From Marinobacterium litorale DSM 23545 (lineage in GTDB: Bacteria; Pseudomonadota; Gammaproteobacteria; Pseudomonadales; Balneatricaceae): 64,000 bases of DNA. Made by a program: the position numbers and the translations under genes. The stretch is taken from contig NZ_AUAZ01000002.1 in NCBI RefSeq assembly GCF_000428985.1, positions 1-64,000 of the forward strand, given 5' to 3'. Positions 23,171 to 32,457 of the stretch are shown in pieces. The notes under the pieces were generated by a model. That model made no database searches and was not told the origin of the DNA. It worked only from the letters and a program-made list of their open reading frames with translations. How positions within the stretch are numbered: the stretch's first letter is position 1; every line of letters begins with the position of its first letter.

Positions 23171-23198
23171 AAGGGCCGGATCAACCGGCCCTTGAGTC
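23171..23198. terminator. Bidirectional terminator between convergent genes
   Basis: AAGGGCCGG, an ATCAA loop and CCGGCCCTT form a 9-bp stem. It is flanked by an A-rich run on the left, giving TTTTT on the minus strand, and a T-rich run on the right. It serves both the permease and the phytase-like gene. Confidence 0.8.
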
Positions 23199-23212
23199 TC
23201 TTTTTCAGAGCG

Positions 23213-25381
23213 TTACATCTTTCCGGTGGAGAAAAAGTAAGTCTCGCCGGAGCTGTCATCGACACCGTCGTTATCGGTGACCGCGTAACCGATTCCATTG
23301 GCATCGACGGTAAACCCTTCAATCTTGTCTACCACATAGCCGTTGGCGGCTTTCAGGTCAGGAATAAAATCACGTACCTGTTGCTTGCGAACGGTAGGCA
23401 GCTTTCCGCCCAGGGGCGCGGGCTTGAGCTCGCTGATCGCAACCTTGTACAGGCGCTTGATTTTCGCAGCTTCACCGATCTGGTTGTCACGCTCGATGAT
23501 GTAAACCGAATCGCCATAAGCACTGATCTCGGAGAGGCCAACCCAACCAGTGTCCGGCTTCTCGGTGGGGTAGTGGACCGCGCCCCATTCGCCCGAGTTC
23601 AGGTCATAGCTGACCAGCTTGACGCTCTGCGCCGGATCATCTTTCCATTCGCGCTGGATGGCGATCCACAGGCGGTTGCCAATCAGGGTAATACCTTCGG
23701 CACCAAAACGCTTTTCGTGCTTGAGCAGCTCCGCCGGGAAATCAATGGTACGATCGATCTCGCCGTTGGTATCGACGTGATAGATGGCATGTGGAATTTC
23801 GCGGTCCGTGCGGCCCTCTGAAGCCAGCCAGAAGCCGCCCTTCGGATCCACTGCGATGCCTTCCAGATCGAGCTTTTCAGCGGGCTGGCCGTTGCGGGTT
23901 ACACGCAGCGCCTTAGTGATGCGCGCAGGCTGCGTGCTGGCATCGACGCTGAAGATGGTCGGCTGCATTTTGTAGAAGCTGTCGTTGACCGCGTAAAGCT
24001 GTGACGGTTTGGTGGGATCCGCCGCCAGGCCAGACAGTGCGCCCCAACCGATCGGCAAGCCGTCCTGATCACGGCCGGATACGATCTGCGGATAGTTAGG
24101 CGCTTCGTCGCCCAGGCGATACACCATCACATGGGCGCGTACGCCGCCGTCCTCGATCAGGTCTTTTTCGTTAGCGGTGACCAGCAGGTTGCGTGAGGGA
24201 ATAACGATTGCCGATTCGGGCGCGATACCGGAGGGCAGCATCTGTACAAATTCAGGCTCACCACCGGTATCACGGTATACACCGATGACCGAACCACGCT
24301 CGGACATGACGAAGATATAGGTCTCACCATTGAAACGAGCGACTTCCAGGCCTTCCGGCTCGCTACCTTTCTTGCCCGAGCGCTTCTCCGGGTAATGACC
24401 GGTCATAACGACCTGATGTTCGAACGATGAGCCTGCTTCAAACAGCAAGCGCCCATCTTTATGGAAGATGGTGAAACCACGAGCGCCGCCCTCATAGTCG
24501 CCTTCGTTGGCGATGACGAAACGGTCGTTATCCAGCCACTTGACGGCATCCGGCTCACGCAGGCGGTCGGACTGGCTGTCTGTAAAGAGCAGGGCGCCAT
24601 CTTTTTTAGTATCGATCTGAGTCAGGTCCACGGTGCCCGCAGGGAAATCGTTGATCACGCGATTATTTTCAACATCGATGATCACCAGATGGTTGTTCTC
24701 CTGCAGGGTGACAACCAGCTCGTTGGCCTCGTTAAACGCCACGAATTCAGGTTCCGGGTCGGACGGGGCTATATCCGCAAGCCCTGTCAGATCGATACGA
24801 TTCTGAGCTGCGCAGTTGACCTTGCCATCCTGTGTGGGGAGCAGGACCACATAGCCAGCGGGTTGCTGGGGAATCACACCGTCGTTCAGGTCTTCATCGC
24901 GTTCGTTTTCAATGGCAACAGCCACAAAACGGCCATCCTTGGAGATGGCGACAGAATCCGGTTGCCCACCCAGTTCGCAGCGACCGGTAACGGTGCGGCT
25001 GCTCAGTGACAGGGTAGCCAGATAACCGGAAGGCTTAACGTAGCTCTCTGATGTATTGACGCCGGCAAACACTTGATCGGCAAGCGCGACGACCGAAGTG
25101 GGTTCGCCTCCCAAGTCGACAAATCCATCCGCTTGGGGGCTGTACGGGTCGGCCAGATTGATGAAGCCAACGCCGCCGCGGGGGCTGTCTGAGTAGATGA
25201 TTGTCTGGCCATCATCGGAGGCGGTAATGATCTCCGCTGAGGTTTCCTGCGCCATATCGCCGCCCTGGGGCAGGTTTTTGGAAACAGGGAAGCTGGCTAT
25301 ACGGTCGAAGCTGGCCGCGTGAGCGCTGCCGGCGGCGATAGCAACTGCCAGTAGCGAGTGGCGAAGAAGGGACTTGTGCAT
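23213..25381 (-). CDS. Large exported protein with beta-propeller and phytase-like (esterase-like) domain
   Basis: A 722-residue secreted or periplasmic protein. Residues 1-22 are a signal peptide (SLLRHSLLAVAIAAGSAHA). The N-terminal half has repeated beta-propeller-like motifs (GGEPTSVVALADQVF, GGQPDSVAISKDGRF, DPEPEFVAFNEANEL). The C-terminal part matches the esterase-like/phytase-like family (LDLEGIAVDPKGGFWLASEG, GAEGITLIGNRLWIA, KIEGFTVDANGIGYAVTDND). Relatives are thought to act on phosphate or other esters, but activity is mostly untested. The ATG at 25381 has AAGGAG upstream; an in-frame start at 25420 is less likely. Confidence 0.78.
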   Translation of the reverse strand: MHKSLLRHSLLAVAIAAGSAHAASFDRIASFPVSKNLPQGGDMAQETSAEIITASDDGQTIIYSDSPRGGVGFINLADPYSPQADGFVDLGGEPTSVVALADQVFAGVNTSESYVKPSGYLATLSLSSRTVTGRCELGGQPDSVAISKDGRFVAVAIENERDEDLNDGVIPQQPAGYVVLLPTQDGKVNCAAQNRIDLTGLADIAPSDPEPEFVAFNEANELVVTLQENNHLVIIDVENNRVINDFPAGTVDLTQIDTKKDGALLFTDSQSDRLREPDAVKWLDNDRFVIANEGDYEGGARGFTIFHKDGRLLFEAGSSFEHQVVMTGHYPEKRSGKKGSEPEGLEVARFNGETYIFVMSERGSVIGVYRDTGGEPEFVQMLPSGIAPESAIVIPSRNLLVTANEKDLIEDGGVRAHVMVYRLGDEAPNYPQIVSGRDQDGLPIGWGALSGLAADPTKPSQLYAVNDSFYKMQPTIFSVDASTQPARITKALRVTRNGQPAEKLDLEGIAVDPKGGFWLASEGRTDREIPHAIYHVDTNGEIDRTIDFPAELLKHEKRFGAEGITLIGNRLWIAIQREWKDDPAQSVKLVSYDLNSGEWGAVHYPTEKPDTGWVGLSEISAYGDSVYIIERDNQIGEAAKIKRLYKVAISELKPAPLGGKLPTVRKQQVRDFIPDLKAANGYVVDKIEGFTVDANGIGYAVTDNDGVDDSSGETYFFSTGKM

Positions 25382-25676
25382 CCGATGTAACTCCTTGTCT
25401 AGAATCCGGGAAAGCGGCAACGGTAAGGCAAGTAGGTGACAGACGTGTTAAGTTTTGCCTGCATTGAGTGGCTATTTAAACCGTGTAGATCAAAGCTGAC
25501 GTCGCCGAGCCCGGGAAGTCACAGGCGGAGCCAAGAACGCGGGAACGCTCTGGCTGAACAGAGGTTGCTAAGTTGCATTAGCACCGGGGGAAGTCCAGAG
25601 AGCACAAAAAGGAGGCTTGGTAAGGAGCTGCAGGTGCTGCTGATGAACCGGCAGACACCTGCGCATTAAGCGGTGT
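25382..25676. other. Intergenic region between phytase-like gene and trpA
   Basis: About 295 bases without a convincing gene; short open frames here lack ribosome-binding sites and family features. The minus-strand stem GCAGGTG...CACCTGC (25630-25662), followed after some bases by a short T run, may be a weak terminator for trpBA. The promoter of the phytase-like gene should lie at the left end, but no clear -35/-10 pair was seen. Confidence 0.5.
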
Positions 25677-26507
25677 TTAATCGCGTGCTTTTTTGATAGC
25701 GCCGGACAACGCGCTGACCAGATCGGCAACTGCCTGGGTGCCCTCCGCCGGTGAGGCGGCGTTTTCAATGCAGTCAGTCAGCGCAGAGCCGACCACCACG
25801 CCATCGGCGAATCGTGCGATGCGCGCGGCCTGCTCTGGTGTACGGATGCCGAAGCCAACACCGATGGGAATATCGGTGTGTGCACGGATCGCTTCCACTT
25901 CTGCCTGCACTTTCTCCGGTGTCGGTGCTGCAGCACCGGTGACCCCGGTACTGGAAACGTAGTAGAGAAAGCCCGAGGTATTTTCCAGCACCAATGGCAG
26001 ACGTTTGGCATCGGTGGTGGGGGTGGCCAGGCGAATAAAGTGGATGTTGTATTCACGTGCCGGCATACACAACTCATCGTCGTGTTCCGGTGGAAGGTCC
26101 ACCACGATCAGTCCATCAACGCCGGCTTCGGACGCCTGTTTAAGAAACGTCTCCACACCCATGCAGTAGATCGGGTTGTAGTAGCCCATCAGCACCAGCG
26201 GTGTATCCTGGTCCTTCTCCCGCAGCGCGCGGACCATCGCCAGGGTCTTCTGCATGTTCTGTCCGGCAGTCAGCGCGCGCAGAGACGATTTTTGAATTGA
26301 GCTGCCATCAGCCATGGGATCCGTGAACGGCATCCCCAGCTCAATGATGTCGGCCCCTGCGTCTGGCAGTGCCAGCAGGGTGTTGAGGCTGTTGTCGTAG
26401 TCAGGATCGCCAGCACTGATAAAGGTGACCAGGCCTGCGCGGTTAGCTGCTTTCAGCTCGGCAAAGCAACGTTCGATACGGCTTTGATTCATTGTCTGTT
26501 CACTCAT
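25677..26507 (-). CDS. trpA: Tryptophan synthase alpha subunit
   Basis: A 276-residue TIM barrel that cleaves indole-3-glycerol phosphate to indole, which is channelled to TrpB. Catalytic residues are Glu56 in IIELGMPF and Asp67 in DPMADG, matching E49 and D60 of the enteric enzyme. The phosphate-binding [12 protein letters not shown] is present. The loop after ADG reads SSIQ rather than the more common PxIQ. It lies 11 bases after trpB in the same operon. No other trp genes are in the window. Confidence 0.95.
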   Translation of the reverse strand: MSEQTMNQSRIERCFAELKAANRAGLVTFISAGDPDYDNSLNTLLALPDAGADIIELGMPFTDPMADGSSIQKSSLRALTAGQNMQKTLAMVRALREKDQDTPLVLMGYYNPIYCMGVETFLKQASEAGVDGLIVVDLPPEHDDELCMPAREYNIHFIRLATPTTDAKRLPLVLENTSGFLYYVSSTGVTGAAAPTPEKVQAEVEAIRAHTDIPIGVGFGIRTPEQAARIARFADGVVVGSALTDCIENAASPAEGTQAVADLVSALSGAIKKARD

Positions 26508-26518
26508 CGATTCGCTCC

Positions 26519-27745
26519 TTAGTCCGCCAGCTCATCAGCCAGATGGGCTGTTACTGTCGCCATGTCTTTATCACCCCGGCCACTCAGGTTAATCACCATC
26601 AGATGGTCTTTGGGCAGGCTTGGTGCGATCTTGATCGCGTGGGCGATGGCATGAGATGACTCCAGTGCCGGAATAATGCCCTCAAGACGACAGAGCAGTT
26701 TGAACGCGTCCAGAGCTTCGTCATCCGTGATCGCTACATACTCACCGCGACCGACTTCGTGTAGCCATGCATGCTCGGGTCCGATACCGGGATAATCGAG
26801 ACCGGCCGAAATGGAGTGAGCGTCCTGAATCTGACCATCTTCCGACTGCAGCAGGAAGGTCCGGTTACCGTGCAGGACGCCCGGTGTACCGCCTTTCAAG
26901 CTGGCCGCGTGCTTGCCGGTTTCGATACCATGACCGGCGGCTTCCACACCGATCAAACGAACGGAGGTGTCTTTGATAAAGGGGTGAAACAGGCCCATGG
27001 CATTGGAGCCACCGCCGATACAGGCGACCAGAGAGTCAGGCAGGCGCCCCTCTTTCTCCAGAATCTGCTCGCGGACTTCCTGACCGATAATGGACTGAAA
27101 ATCCCGGACCATCTCCGGGTAGGGGTGGGGGCCTGCTACGGTACCGATGATGTAGAAGGTGCTATCCACGTTGGTGACCCAGTCGCGCAGCGCGTCGTTC
27201 ATGGCATCTTTCAGCGTGCCGGTACCACTGGTTACCGGGATAACCTCGGCGCCCAGCAGTTTCATACGATGTACGTTGGGCTGCTGGCGGTCGATATCGG
27301 TACTGCCCATGTAGATTACGCAATCCATACCGAAACGAGCGGCCACGGTGGCTGTGGCTACCCCGTGCATGCCAGCGCCGGTTTCGGCGATGATGCGCTT
27401 CTTGCCCATACGTTTGGCCAGCAGGATCTGACCCAGGCAGTTGTTGATCTTGTGGGCCCCGGTATGCATCAGATCTTCCCGCTTGAGGAAGATCTTGGCG
27501 CCGCCCAATTTCTCAGTCAGGCGTTCTGCGAAGTAGAGCGGGCTCTGACGGCCTACGTAATCTTTGCGAAGGGCTTCGAGTTCGGCATGGAACGCCGGAT
27601 CATCCTTCGCTCTGTTGTATTCGGCCTGGAGTTCGAGGATCAGAGGCATCAGTGTCTCTGCCACAAAACGGCCACCGAAACGGCCGAAAAAGCCGTTGAT
27701 ATCGGGTCCGATCTCCGGGGCTGCATTCTGTGTCGGGGTAGTCAT
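26519..27745 (-). CDS. trpB: Tryptophan synthase beta subunit
   Basis: A 408-residue PLP enzyme that condenses indole with serine. The PLP lysine is K99 in [21 protein letters not shown] near the N-terminus, the phosphate-binding [10 protein letters not shown] and LSGRGDKD near the C-terminus are all intact. GGAGT precedes the ATG. It is divergent from trpI, with 123 bases between that probably hold both promoters. Confidence 0.97.
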   Translation of the reverse strand: MTTPTQNAAPEIGPDINGFFGRFGGRFVAETLMPLILELQAEYNRAKDDPAFHAELEALRKDYVGRQSPLYFAERLTEKLGGAKIFLKREDLMHTGAHKINNCLGQILLAKRMGKKRIIAETGAGMHGVATATVAARFGMDCVIYMGSTDIDRQQPNVHRMKLLGAEVIPVTSGTGTLKDAMNDALRDWVTNVDSTFYIIGTVAGPHPYPEMVRDFQSIIGQEVREQILEKEGRLPDSLVACIGGGSNAMGLFHPFIKDTSVRLIGVEAAGHGIETGKHAASLKGGTPGVLHGNRTFLLQSEDGQIQDAHSISAGLDYPGIGPEHAWLHEVGRGEYVAITDDEALDAFKLLCRLEGIIPALESSHAIAHAIKIAPSLPKDHLMVINLSGRGDKDMATVTAHLADELAD

Positions 27746-27838
27746 GGTGATAACTCCGTAGCGCTGTATCTGCGTATTGGTATGCTCAGTAGGGTAGGCT
27801 AAAGCCGTGCTTGTGAAAATCGATTAATTTGCGCTAGT

Positions 27839-27857
27839 CTGTGAGAAAATATCACAG
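27839..27857. promoter_or_regulatory. Inverted repeat CTGTGA-N7-TCACAG before trpI, candidate TrpI site
   Basis: A perfect 6-bp inverted repeat with a T-N11-A core, 11 bases before the trpI start. LysR regulators often bind such a site to control themselves and the divergent gene. It is rather close to trpI for activation of trpB, so a second site nearer trpB may exist. Confidence 0.5.
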
Positions 27858-27868
27858 GTTAAAGTGCA

Positions 27869-28771
27869 ATGAGTTCAACGCTTCCTTCTCTGAATGCGCT
27901 GCGAGCCTTTGATGAGGCAGCCAGAACGCAGAGTGTTTCACGTGCGGCAGAGCAGCTCCACGTAACGCATGGTGCGGTTAGCCGTCAGCTCCGTCAGCTT
28001 GAAGAGCAGCTGGGCGTGGTGCTGTTTCGCCGCGAGGGGCGGGGGCTGGTACTAACCGCTGAAGGCGAGCAGTTGCGTGCGACAACCTCACAGGTATTTG
28101 ATCAACTGTTACAGGTTTGCTCCGATCTGAAGCGTCAGGCGGTGGATGCGCCTTTGGTACTTGGATGTTCCGGCAGCTTTCTCGCCCGATGGTTTATCCC
28201 GCGGCTGGACCGAATGCAGCAGCAGTATCCCGACCTGAATATTCACCTGACCGCCAGCGAAGATGCCCAGTGGCCACTTAAGACCGGTGTCGATGCCGCC
28301 CTCCGGTTTGCCGAGCCGCCCTGGCCGGCCGGTGCGGATGTGATCGATCTGGCCCCCGAACTGATCGGGCCGGTCATAAAACCCGGTCTGGTTGAGCTCG
28401 ATCGCACAACGACGCCGGAACGGTTGCTGGAACTCCCGTTACTGCATACCGAGTCCAGAGCTCAGGCCTGGCCGCTCTGGTTCCGTGCGGTGGGGCTGGA
28501 TACCCGCCGGATCCGGCGCGATAAATCCTTCGAGCATCTGAACTATATGCTGGAGGCCGCGCTGGTTGGGCTGGGGGTCGCAATTGCTCCGGCCTATCTG
28601 GTTGAGGAGGATCTGCGCACCGGTCGACTGGTGGCGCCCTGGGGATTTATCGAGACCCCGGCACGTCTGGGGCTCTGGTTGCCCGGTGGCAGTCGCAGTT
28701 CGTCGGTATCCCAACTGATCGACTGGTTGCAATCGGAGCTCAATCGCGCCTGGCCGGCGGTGTCAGAATAG
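27869..28771 (+). CDS. trpI: LysR-family regulator TrpI
   Basis: A 300-residue regulator. The N-terminus LPSLNALRAFDEAARTQSVS and the helix-turn-helix HVTHGAVSRQLRQLEEQLGV match TrpI/GcvA-type proteins, and the divergent trpBA operon matches pseudomonad TrpI. There TrpI activates trpBA in response to indoleglycerol phosphate; the same is inferred here. The ATG follows the inverted repeat at 27839-27857 closely. Confidence 0.85.
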   Translation: MSSTLPSLNALRAFDEAARTQSVSRAAEQLHVTHGAVSRQLRQLEEQLGVVLFRREGRGLVLTAEGEQLRATTSQVFDQLLQVCSDLKRQAVDAPLVLGCSGSFLARWFIPRLDRMQQQYPDLNIHLTASEDAQWPLKTGVDAALRFAEPPWPAGADVIDLAPELIGPVIKPGLVELDRTTTPERLLELPLLHTESRAQAWPLWFRAVGLDTRRIRRDKSFEHLNYMLEAALVGLGVAIAPAYLVEEDLRTGRLVAPWGFIETPARLGLWLPGGSRSSSVSQLIDWLQSELNRAWPAVSE

Positions 28772-28776
28772 GGCGC

Positions 28777-28795
28777 GTATCAATTTAATTGATAC
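28777..28795. promoter_or_regulatory. 19-base palindrome GTATCAATT-T-AATTGATAC
   Basis: A perfect 9-bp inverted repeat with a one-base spacer, just after trpI and about 137 bases before the EamA transporter gene. It is AT-rich and lacks a T-tract, so it looks like an operator. The regulator is not known. Confidence 0.5.
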
Positions 28796-28931
28796 TGTTA
28801 TAACTGCTCAACTGTTCTCGTTATGTTCATCCGTGTTGATCAAGCGTATAGAATGGCTGACCTTAAACACCGCCGACAGGTAGTCCTTGCTGGCCTACCC
28901 TCTCTCCCGCTCGCTTAATGGACGCTAATCA

Positions 28932-29810
28932 ATGGGCCTCTGGATACCTTTCACGATTTTTGCTGCATTTATGCAGTCCTGGCGGAATGCCTTCCAGAAC
29001 AAATTAAGCAAGGATGTGAACACGGCCGGGGTCACATTAGCCCGCTTTCTCTGGGCGAGCCCGCTTGCAGCCTGTTACCTCGGTGTTCTCTATGCGGTTA
29101 AGCCGGTGGAGATCCCGCGGTTTGACGGTACGTTTGTGTTCACGGTGCTGGCCGCGTCTATTTCGCAGATAATCGCGACGGCTTTAATGGTGATGTTGTT
29201 CCGGCTGCGAAACTACGCCATTGGGGTGGGGCTGGCGAAAAGTGAGGCTGTGATCGCGGCGATACTCGGAGCGTTTTTCTTCAGTGCGCCACTGACCTGG
29301 CTGGCCTGGGCAGGGGTATTTATTGGCGCGCTGGCGGTCTGGTTGATGGGCAACACCGGGCCTATCCGCGAGTTACCCCTTAAAACCGTGCTGACGGGCC
29401 TGGGGAGTGGGCTTGCGTTTGCACTCACAACTTTGTGGGTCCGAGAAGCTTCGCTGATGCTGGAGTTAACTTTCCCCCACAGTGCGGCCTGGGTACTGCT
29501 CTGGGTAATCTCGACACAGACCCTTATTTTGCTGGGGTGGCTGCTGGTTCGGGACAGAGCTACGCTGCGAGTGCTATGGCGGCGCCCGAAGCTGGTTGTG
29601 GCCACCAGCGTATTCAGCTGTCTGGGGTCGTTGGGCTGGTTCACTGCCATGAGCCTGGAGACCGTCGCCCTGGTCAAAACCCTAGGCCAGATCGAGGTGT
29701 TGTTTACGCTGGCTATCTCTGCACGCTGGTTCCGCGAAAAACTCGGGGTGAGAGATATCTCCGGGTTGGCGCTGATCGTCGTTGGGGCGATCTGCGTTAT
29801 TGTCGCCTAG
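28932..29810 (+). CDS. DMT-superfamily (EamA) transporter
   Basis: A 292-residue inner-membrane protein with about ten hydrophobic helices in two repeats, as in EamA/RhaT-type drug/metabolite transporters. The direction and substrate cannot be predicted. The start is ATG 28932; no strong ribosome-binding site is visible. Its 3' end overlaps the convergent TetR gene by 14 bases. Confidence 0.8.
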   Translation: MGLWIPFTIFAAFMQSWRNAFQNKLSKDVNTAGVTLARFLWASPLAACYLGVLYAVKPVEIPRFDGTFVFTVLAASISQIIATALMVMLFRLRNYAIGVGLAKSEAVIAAILGAFFFSAPLTWLAWAGVFIGALAVWLMGNTGPIRELPLKTVLTGLGSGLAFALTTLWVREASLMLELTFPHSAAWVLLWVISTQTLILLGWLLVRDRATLRVLWRRPKLVVATSVFSCLGSLGWFTAMSLETVALVKTLGQIEVLFTLAISARWFREKLGVRDISGLALIVVGAICVIVA

Positions 29811-30396
29811 ACAGGTTTGGCCGTGAGTCGCCGGTTTCGCGACGATCGGTTGCGGGCATCGCTCCGTCACGACAGCTTTCCAATAGCTTTTGAGCCAGGG
29901 CGTCATCGTTTAGGGCGCGGGCAATGGCGACGCCTCCTACCATCAGTGCGACCCGTTGCAGGGCACTGTTGAGTCCCGTTTCATCCTGCTCGTCTTCGCG
30001 GCGGACCAAATTAACTAGGCCGCGAAAGACACGCGTCCAAGTGTCTCTGACCTGGTCATCCCGCTGTGCTATGTCGCTGACCAGAAAAGCCAGTGGGCAG
30101 TGCAGTTGCTCACCTTCCAAATGTTCTTTGCTCAGGTAACGCGCGATCAGCTGATCCCGGGAACAAGGGTCTTGGGGGCGCTTTCCTCCAGCCGCCGAGG
30201 CCGCCTCAAGGATTGCTTCTGCGTAGAGCTCATTCTTGGCTTTGAAGTGAGCATAGAAGGCACCTCGTGTCATTCCGGCTTCCTGCATGACCTGATCGAT
30301 GCTGACTTTCTCGTAGCCGTGCAGGGCGAAAAGCTGAGCGGCGGTACGTAATATCCGCTGGCGGCTGCGCGCCTTGTGCTGAGGGTCCCACGCCAT
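29797..30396 (-). CDS. TetR-family transcriptional regulator
   Basis: A 199-residue repressor. The N-terminal helix-turn-helix (about 5-55) reads RQRILRTAAQLFALHGYEKV and then MTRGAFYAHFKAK. The C-terminal ligand domain resembles the AcrR/NemR-like group that often controls GST or oxidoreductase genes. It is divergent from a glutathione S-transferase gene, with a near-perfect operator between them. The start is placed at ATG 30396, which has GGGGAC upstream; ATG 30411 is also in frame. The inducer is unknown, possibly an electrophile or aromatic compound. Confidence 0.85.
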   Translation of the reverse strand: MAWDPQHKARSRQRILRTAAQLFALHGYEKVSIDQVMQEAGMTRGAFYAHFKAKNELYAEAILEAASAAGGKRPQDPCSRDQLIARYLSKEHLEGEQLHCPLAFLVSDIAQRDDQVRDTWTRVFRGLVNLVRREDEQDETGLNSALQRVALMVGGVAIARALNDDALAQKLLESCRDGAMPATDRRETGDSRPNLSRRQ

Positions 30397-30424
30397 TATC
30401 GATGTCCCCATTTAACGTGAATAG

Positions 30425-30446
30425 AAATATGTTCTTGAACATATTT
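30425..30446. promoter_or_regulatory. Operator-like palindrome AAATATGTTC-TT-GAACATATTT
   Basis: A 10-bp perfect inverted repeat with a two-base centre, between the divergent TetR and GST genes. Size and position fit a TetR-family operator controlling both. Confidence 0.7.
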
Positions 30447-30496
30447 TGGTGTCTGTAAGGATAGCCAGAGGTGAAACGGAAAGACAGGGGGATACA

Positions 30497-31138
30497 ATGG
30501 AACAACCACATATTTTTGGCCCGACATTCAGTACCTTCGTGCGCTCGGTCATGCTCTGTTGCGAGGAGAAGGGAATCGATTACAGTGTCGGTTTGACGCT
30601 GAATGGAGAAGAGGTGCCTTTTAAAAGCGAGGGGCACTTCGGGTTGCATCCATATGGCAAGGTGCCGGTGTTGGTGCTGGGAGAGCATCGTTTGTTTGAG
30701 AGCGCGAGTATCTGCCGCTACCTGGATGAAATTTTTCCCGGTGCTGATCTACAGCCTTCAGACCCTTGGCAGCGGGCACGGGTCGATCAGCTTTGCGCCG
30801 AAGTGTCGGGCTACGTCTATCAGGCGCTCGTCGTGGGCTTGTTGCTTGAGTTCGCGTTCCCCAAAGGGGAGGGCGGGGCTGTGCGGCTGGATAAGGTCGA
30901 GCAGGCGCTGCCCGAAGCGGTTCGAATCATTGAGCGGCTTGAAGACGTTCTGGGTGGTAACGCGTTTATCGCGGGTAATAGCTATACGATCGCTGATGCG
31001 TTGCTGATCCCGATACTTGATTATCTGGTGCGCTTACCGGTTGCGGATCGGGTTCTTAGCGCTGACTCGGGGCTGCGCCGTTATATCCAGCGGATACAAA
31101 GTCGACCTGCCTCGCAGAGCGTGCTGACTCATCGCTGA
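30497..31138 (+). CDS. Glutathione S-transferase family protein
   Basis: A 213-residue protein. The N-terminal thioredoxin-like half has FGPTFSTFVRSVMLCCEEKG, then GKVPVLVLGEHRLFESASI with the cis-Pro and the Glu-Ser pair that bind glutathione. The C-terminal helical domain has the N-capping motif AGNSYTIADALL. It would conjugate or reduce electrophiles with glutathione. The ATG at 30497 follows AGGGGGA. Control by the divergent TetR gene is likely. Confidence 0.88.
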   Translation: MEQPHIFGPTFSTFVRSVMLCCEEKGIDYSVGLTLNGEEVPFKSEGHFGLHPYGKVPVLVLGEHRLFESASICRYLDEIFPGADLQPSDPWQRARVDQLCAEVSGYVYQALVVGLLLEFAFPKGEGGAVRLDKVEQALPEAVRIIERLEDVLGGNAFIAGNSYTIADALLIPILDYLVRLPVADRVLSADSGLRRYIQRIQSRPASQSVLTHR

Positions 31139-31210
31139 CTGGTAACAGGGTTGCCGGCAGCTGTATGCTCCCTCCTTTTCCGGGAATGCAAAAGCGTTTA
31201 AAGGAGTGGG

Positions 31211-31993
31211 ATGGCTGATCTTTTACCCTGGCAATACCTCGTTATTGGGTTAACGTTTATCTGGAGCGGTTTCGTCCGCTCCGGGCTTGGATTCGGTGGT
31301 GCGGTTCTTGCGCTGCCGTTTCTTCTGCTCGTGGTCAATGAGCCACTGGTCTTTCTACCGATCATCTCCATTCATCTGTTGATCTTCTCGTCCTGGATTG
31401 CGGCCAAAGGATGGCGGCGTCAGCGTGCCCGCGGGGAGGCCGGCGGCAATATCGACTGGCATTATCTCGGTGACTCCATGAAAGTGATGATCATCCCCAA
31501 ACTGGTGGGGGTGTTCGGGTTGCTGACTCTGCCAGGCGAAATCATGAGCGGCATCATTTTCATGATTGTTATCACGTACGCGGTCGGATATGTCATCAAT
31601 AAACCCTTTCGCAGCAACCGGCCCTGGATGGATAAGCTGTTTCTTGCCCTGGGGGGCTATGTCAGTGGTACTTCATTGATTGGCGCGCCGTTAATTGTGG
31701 CTGTTTACGCAACGCATGTGGCGAAACACCAATTACGGGACACTCTGTTCGTACTTTGGTTTGTGTTGGTTGCCATCAAAATGACCTCGTTTCTGGTCGC
31801 CGGTGTCGATCTGCAGCTGGTTCACCAACTGTGGTTGCTGCCATGTGCGCTGCTCGGTCATCTGATTGGCGAGCGATTTCATCAATATATCCTCACCCGG
31901 GAGACGCCGCTGTTCTTCCGAATACTGGGGGCTGTCTTGATATTCGTAAGCCTGATCGGACTCGGTCGTCAGCTGGCGCCACTGATTACTTAA
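31211..31993 (+). CDS. TSUP family (TauE/SafE-type) membrane transporter
   Basis: A 260-residue inner-membrane protein with about eight hydrophobic segments. GFVRSGLGFGGAVLALP near the N-terminus and GGYVSGTSLIGAPLIV in the middle are the paired family motifs. Members export sulfite, sulfoacetate or other organosulfur anions. GGAGTGGG precedes the ATG. Its 3' end overlaps the convergent cytochrome c gene by 8 bases. Confidence 0.85.
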   Translation: MADLLPWQYLVIGLTFIWSGFVRSGLGFGGAVLALPFLLLVVNEPLVFLPIISIHLLIFSSWIAAKGWRRQRARGEAGGNIDWHYLGDSMKVMIIPKLVGVFGLLTLPGEIMSGIIFMIVITYAVGYVINKPFRSNRPWMDKLFLALGGYVSGTSLIGAPLIVAVYATHVAKHQLRDTLFVLWFVLVAIKMTSFLVAGVDLQLVHQLWLLPCALLGHLIGERFHQYILTRETPLFFRILGAVLIFVSLIGLGRQLAPLIT

Positions 31994-32306
31994 GCTCTTC
32001 GCGCAGGTATTTCGCAATACTTCGTGCCTGCTGCTGGCTCAGGTTTGTAAAATTAGGCATGTCGGCCATCTGTGCCTTGCCGTGTCGGATAAGCGTAATC
32101 AGCTCCTTCTCGGACAGTGACGTGTATCGGTTGGCGGGGATGCCCTCGAGAAAGGAGCCGCCGCCATCACGGTGGTGACAGTCAGCACAGTAGGTGTTGT
32201 AGAGGGTCTTGCCATCGAGTGTATTGGGGTCCGCTTTCTTTTCCTGGCAGCCAGCCAGAATAAGGAGCGTTACAGGCAGTGTCAGGGCGAAGTAGAACCG
32301 TTTCAT
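31986..32306 (-). CDS. Lipoprotein c-type cytochrome (single haem)
   Basis: A 106-residue protein. A lipoprotein signal ends at LAGC (Cys20). The haem site is C40-A-D-C43-H44, and Met83 in MADMPNF is the likely sixth ligand. It probably carries electrons in the periplasm while anchored to a membrane. There is no partner enzyme next to it. Confidence 0.9.
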   Translation of the reverse strand: MKRFYFALTLPVTLLILAGCQEKKADPNTLDGKTLYNTYCADCHHRDGGGSFLEGIPANRYTSLSEKELITLIRHGKAQMADMPNFTNLSQQQARSIAKYLREELK

Positions 32307-32457
32307 TGGAATCCCGCCGTTTTTTGATTTCTTTTAATTATAGATTAGCTCAAATTCACATGACAGTTGTGACTTTTTTGTATTATCCGCAAAAATTAGA
32401 TGATCTAACTCGAGTATAGTGTGTGAATTTACAGGTACGGAGTTGAACGATTTCGAA

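Noticed and set aside
25436-25669. 77-residue plus-strand ORF in the trpA / phytase-like gap
   Set aside because: No ribosome-binding site, biased composition and no family resemblance.
26771-27802. 343-residue plus-strand ORF opposite trpB
   Set aside because: It is the antisense shadow of trpB, whose coding frame is certain.
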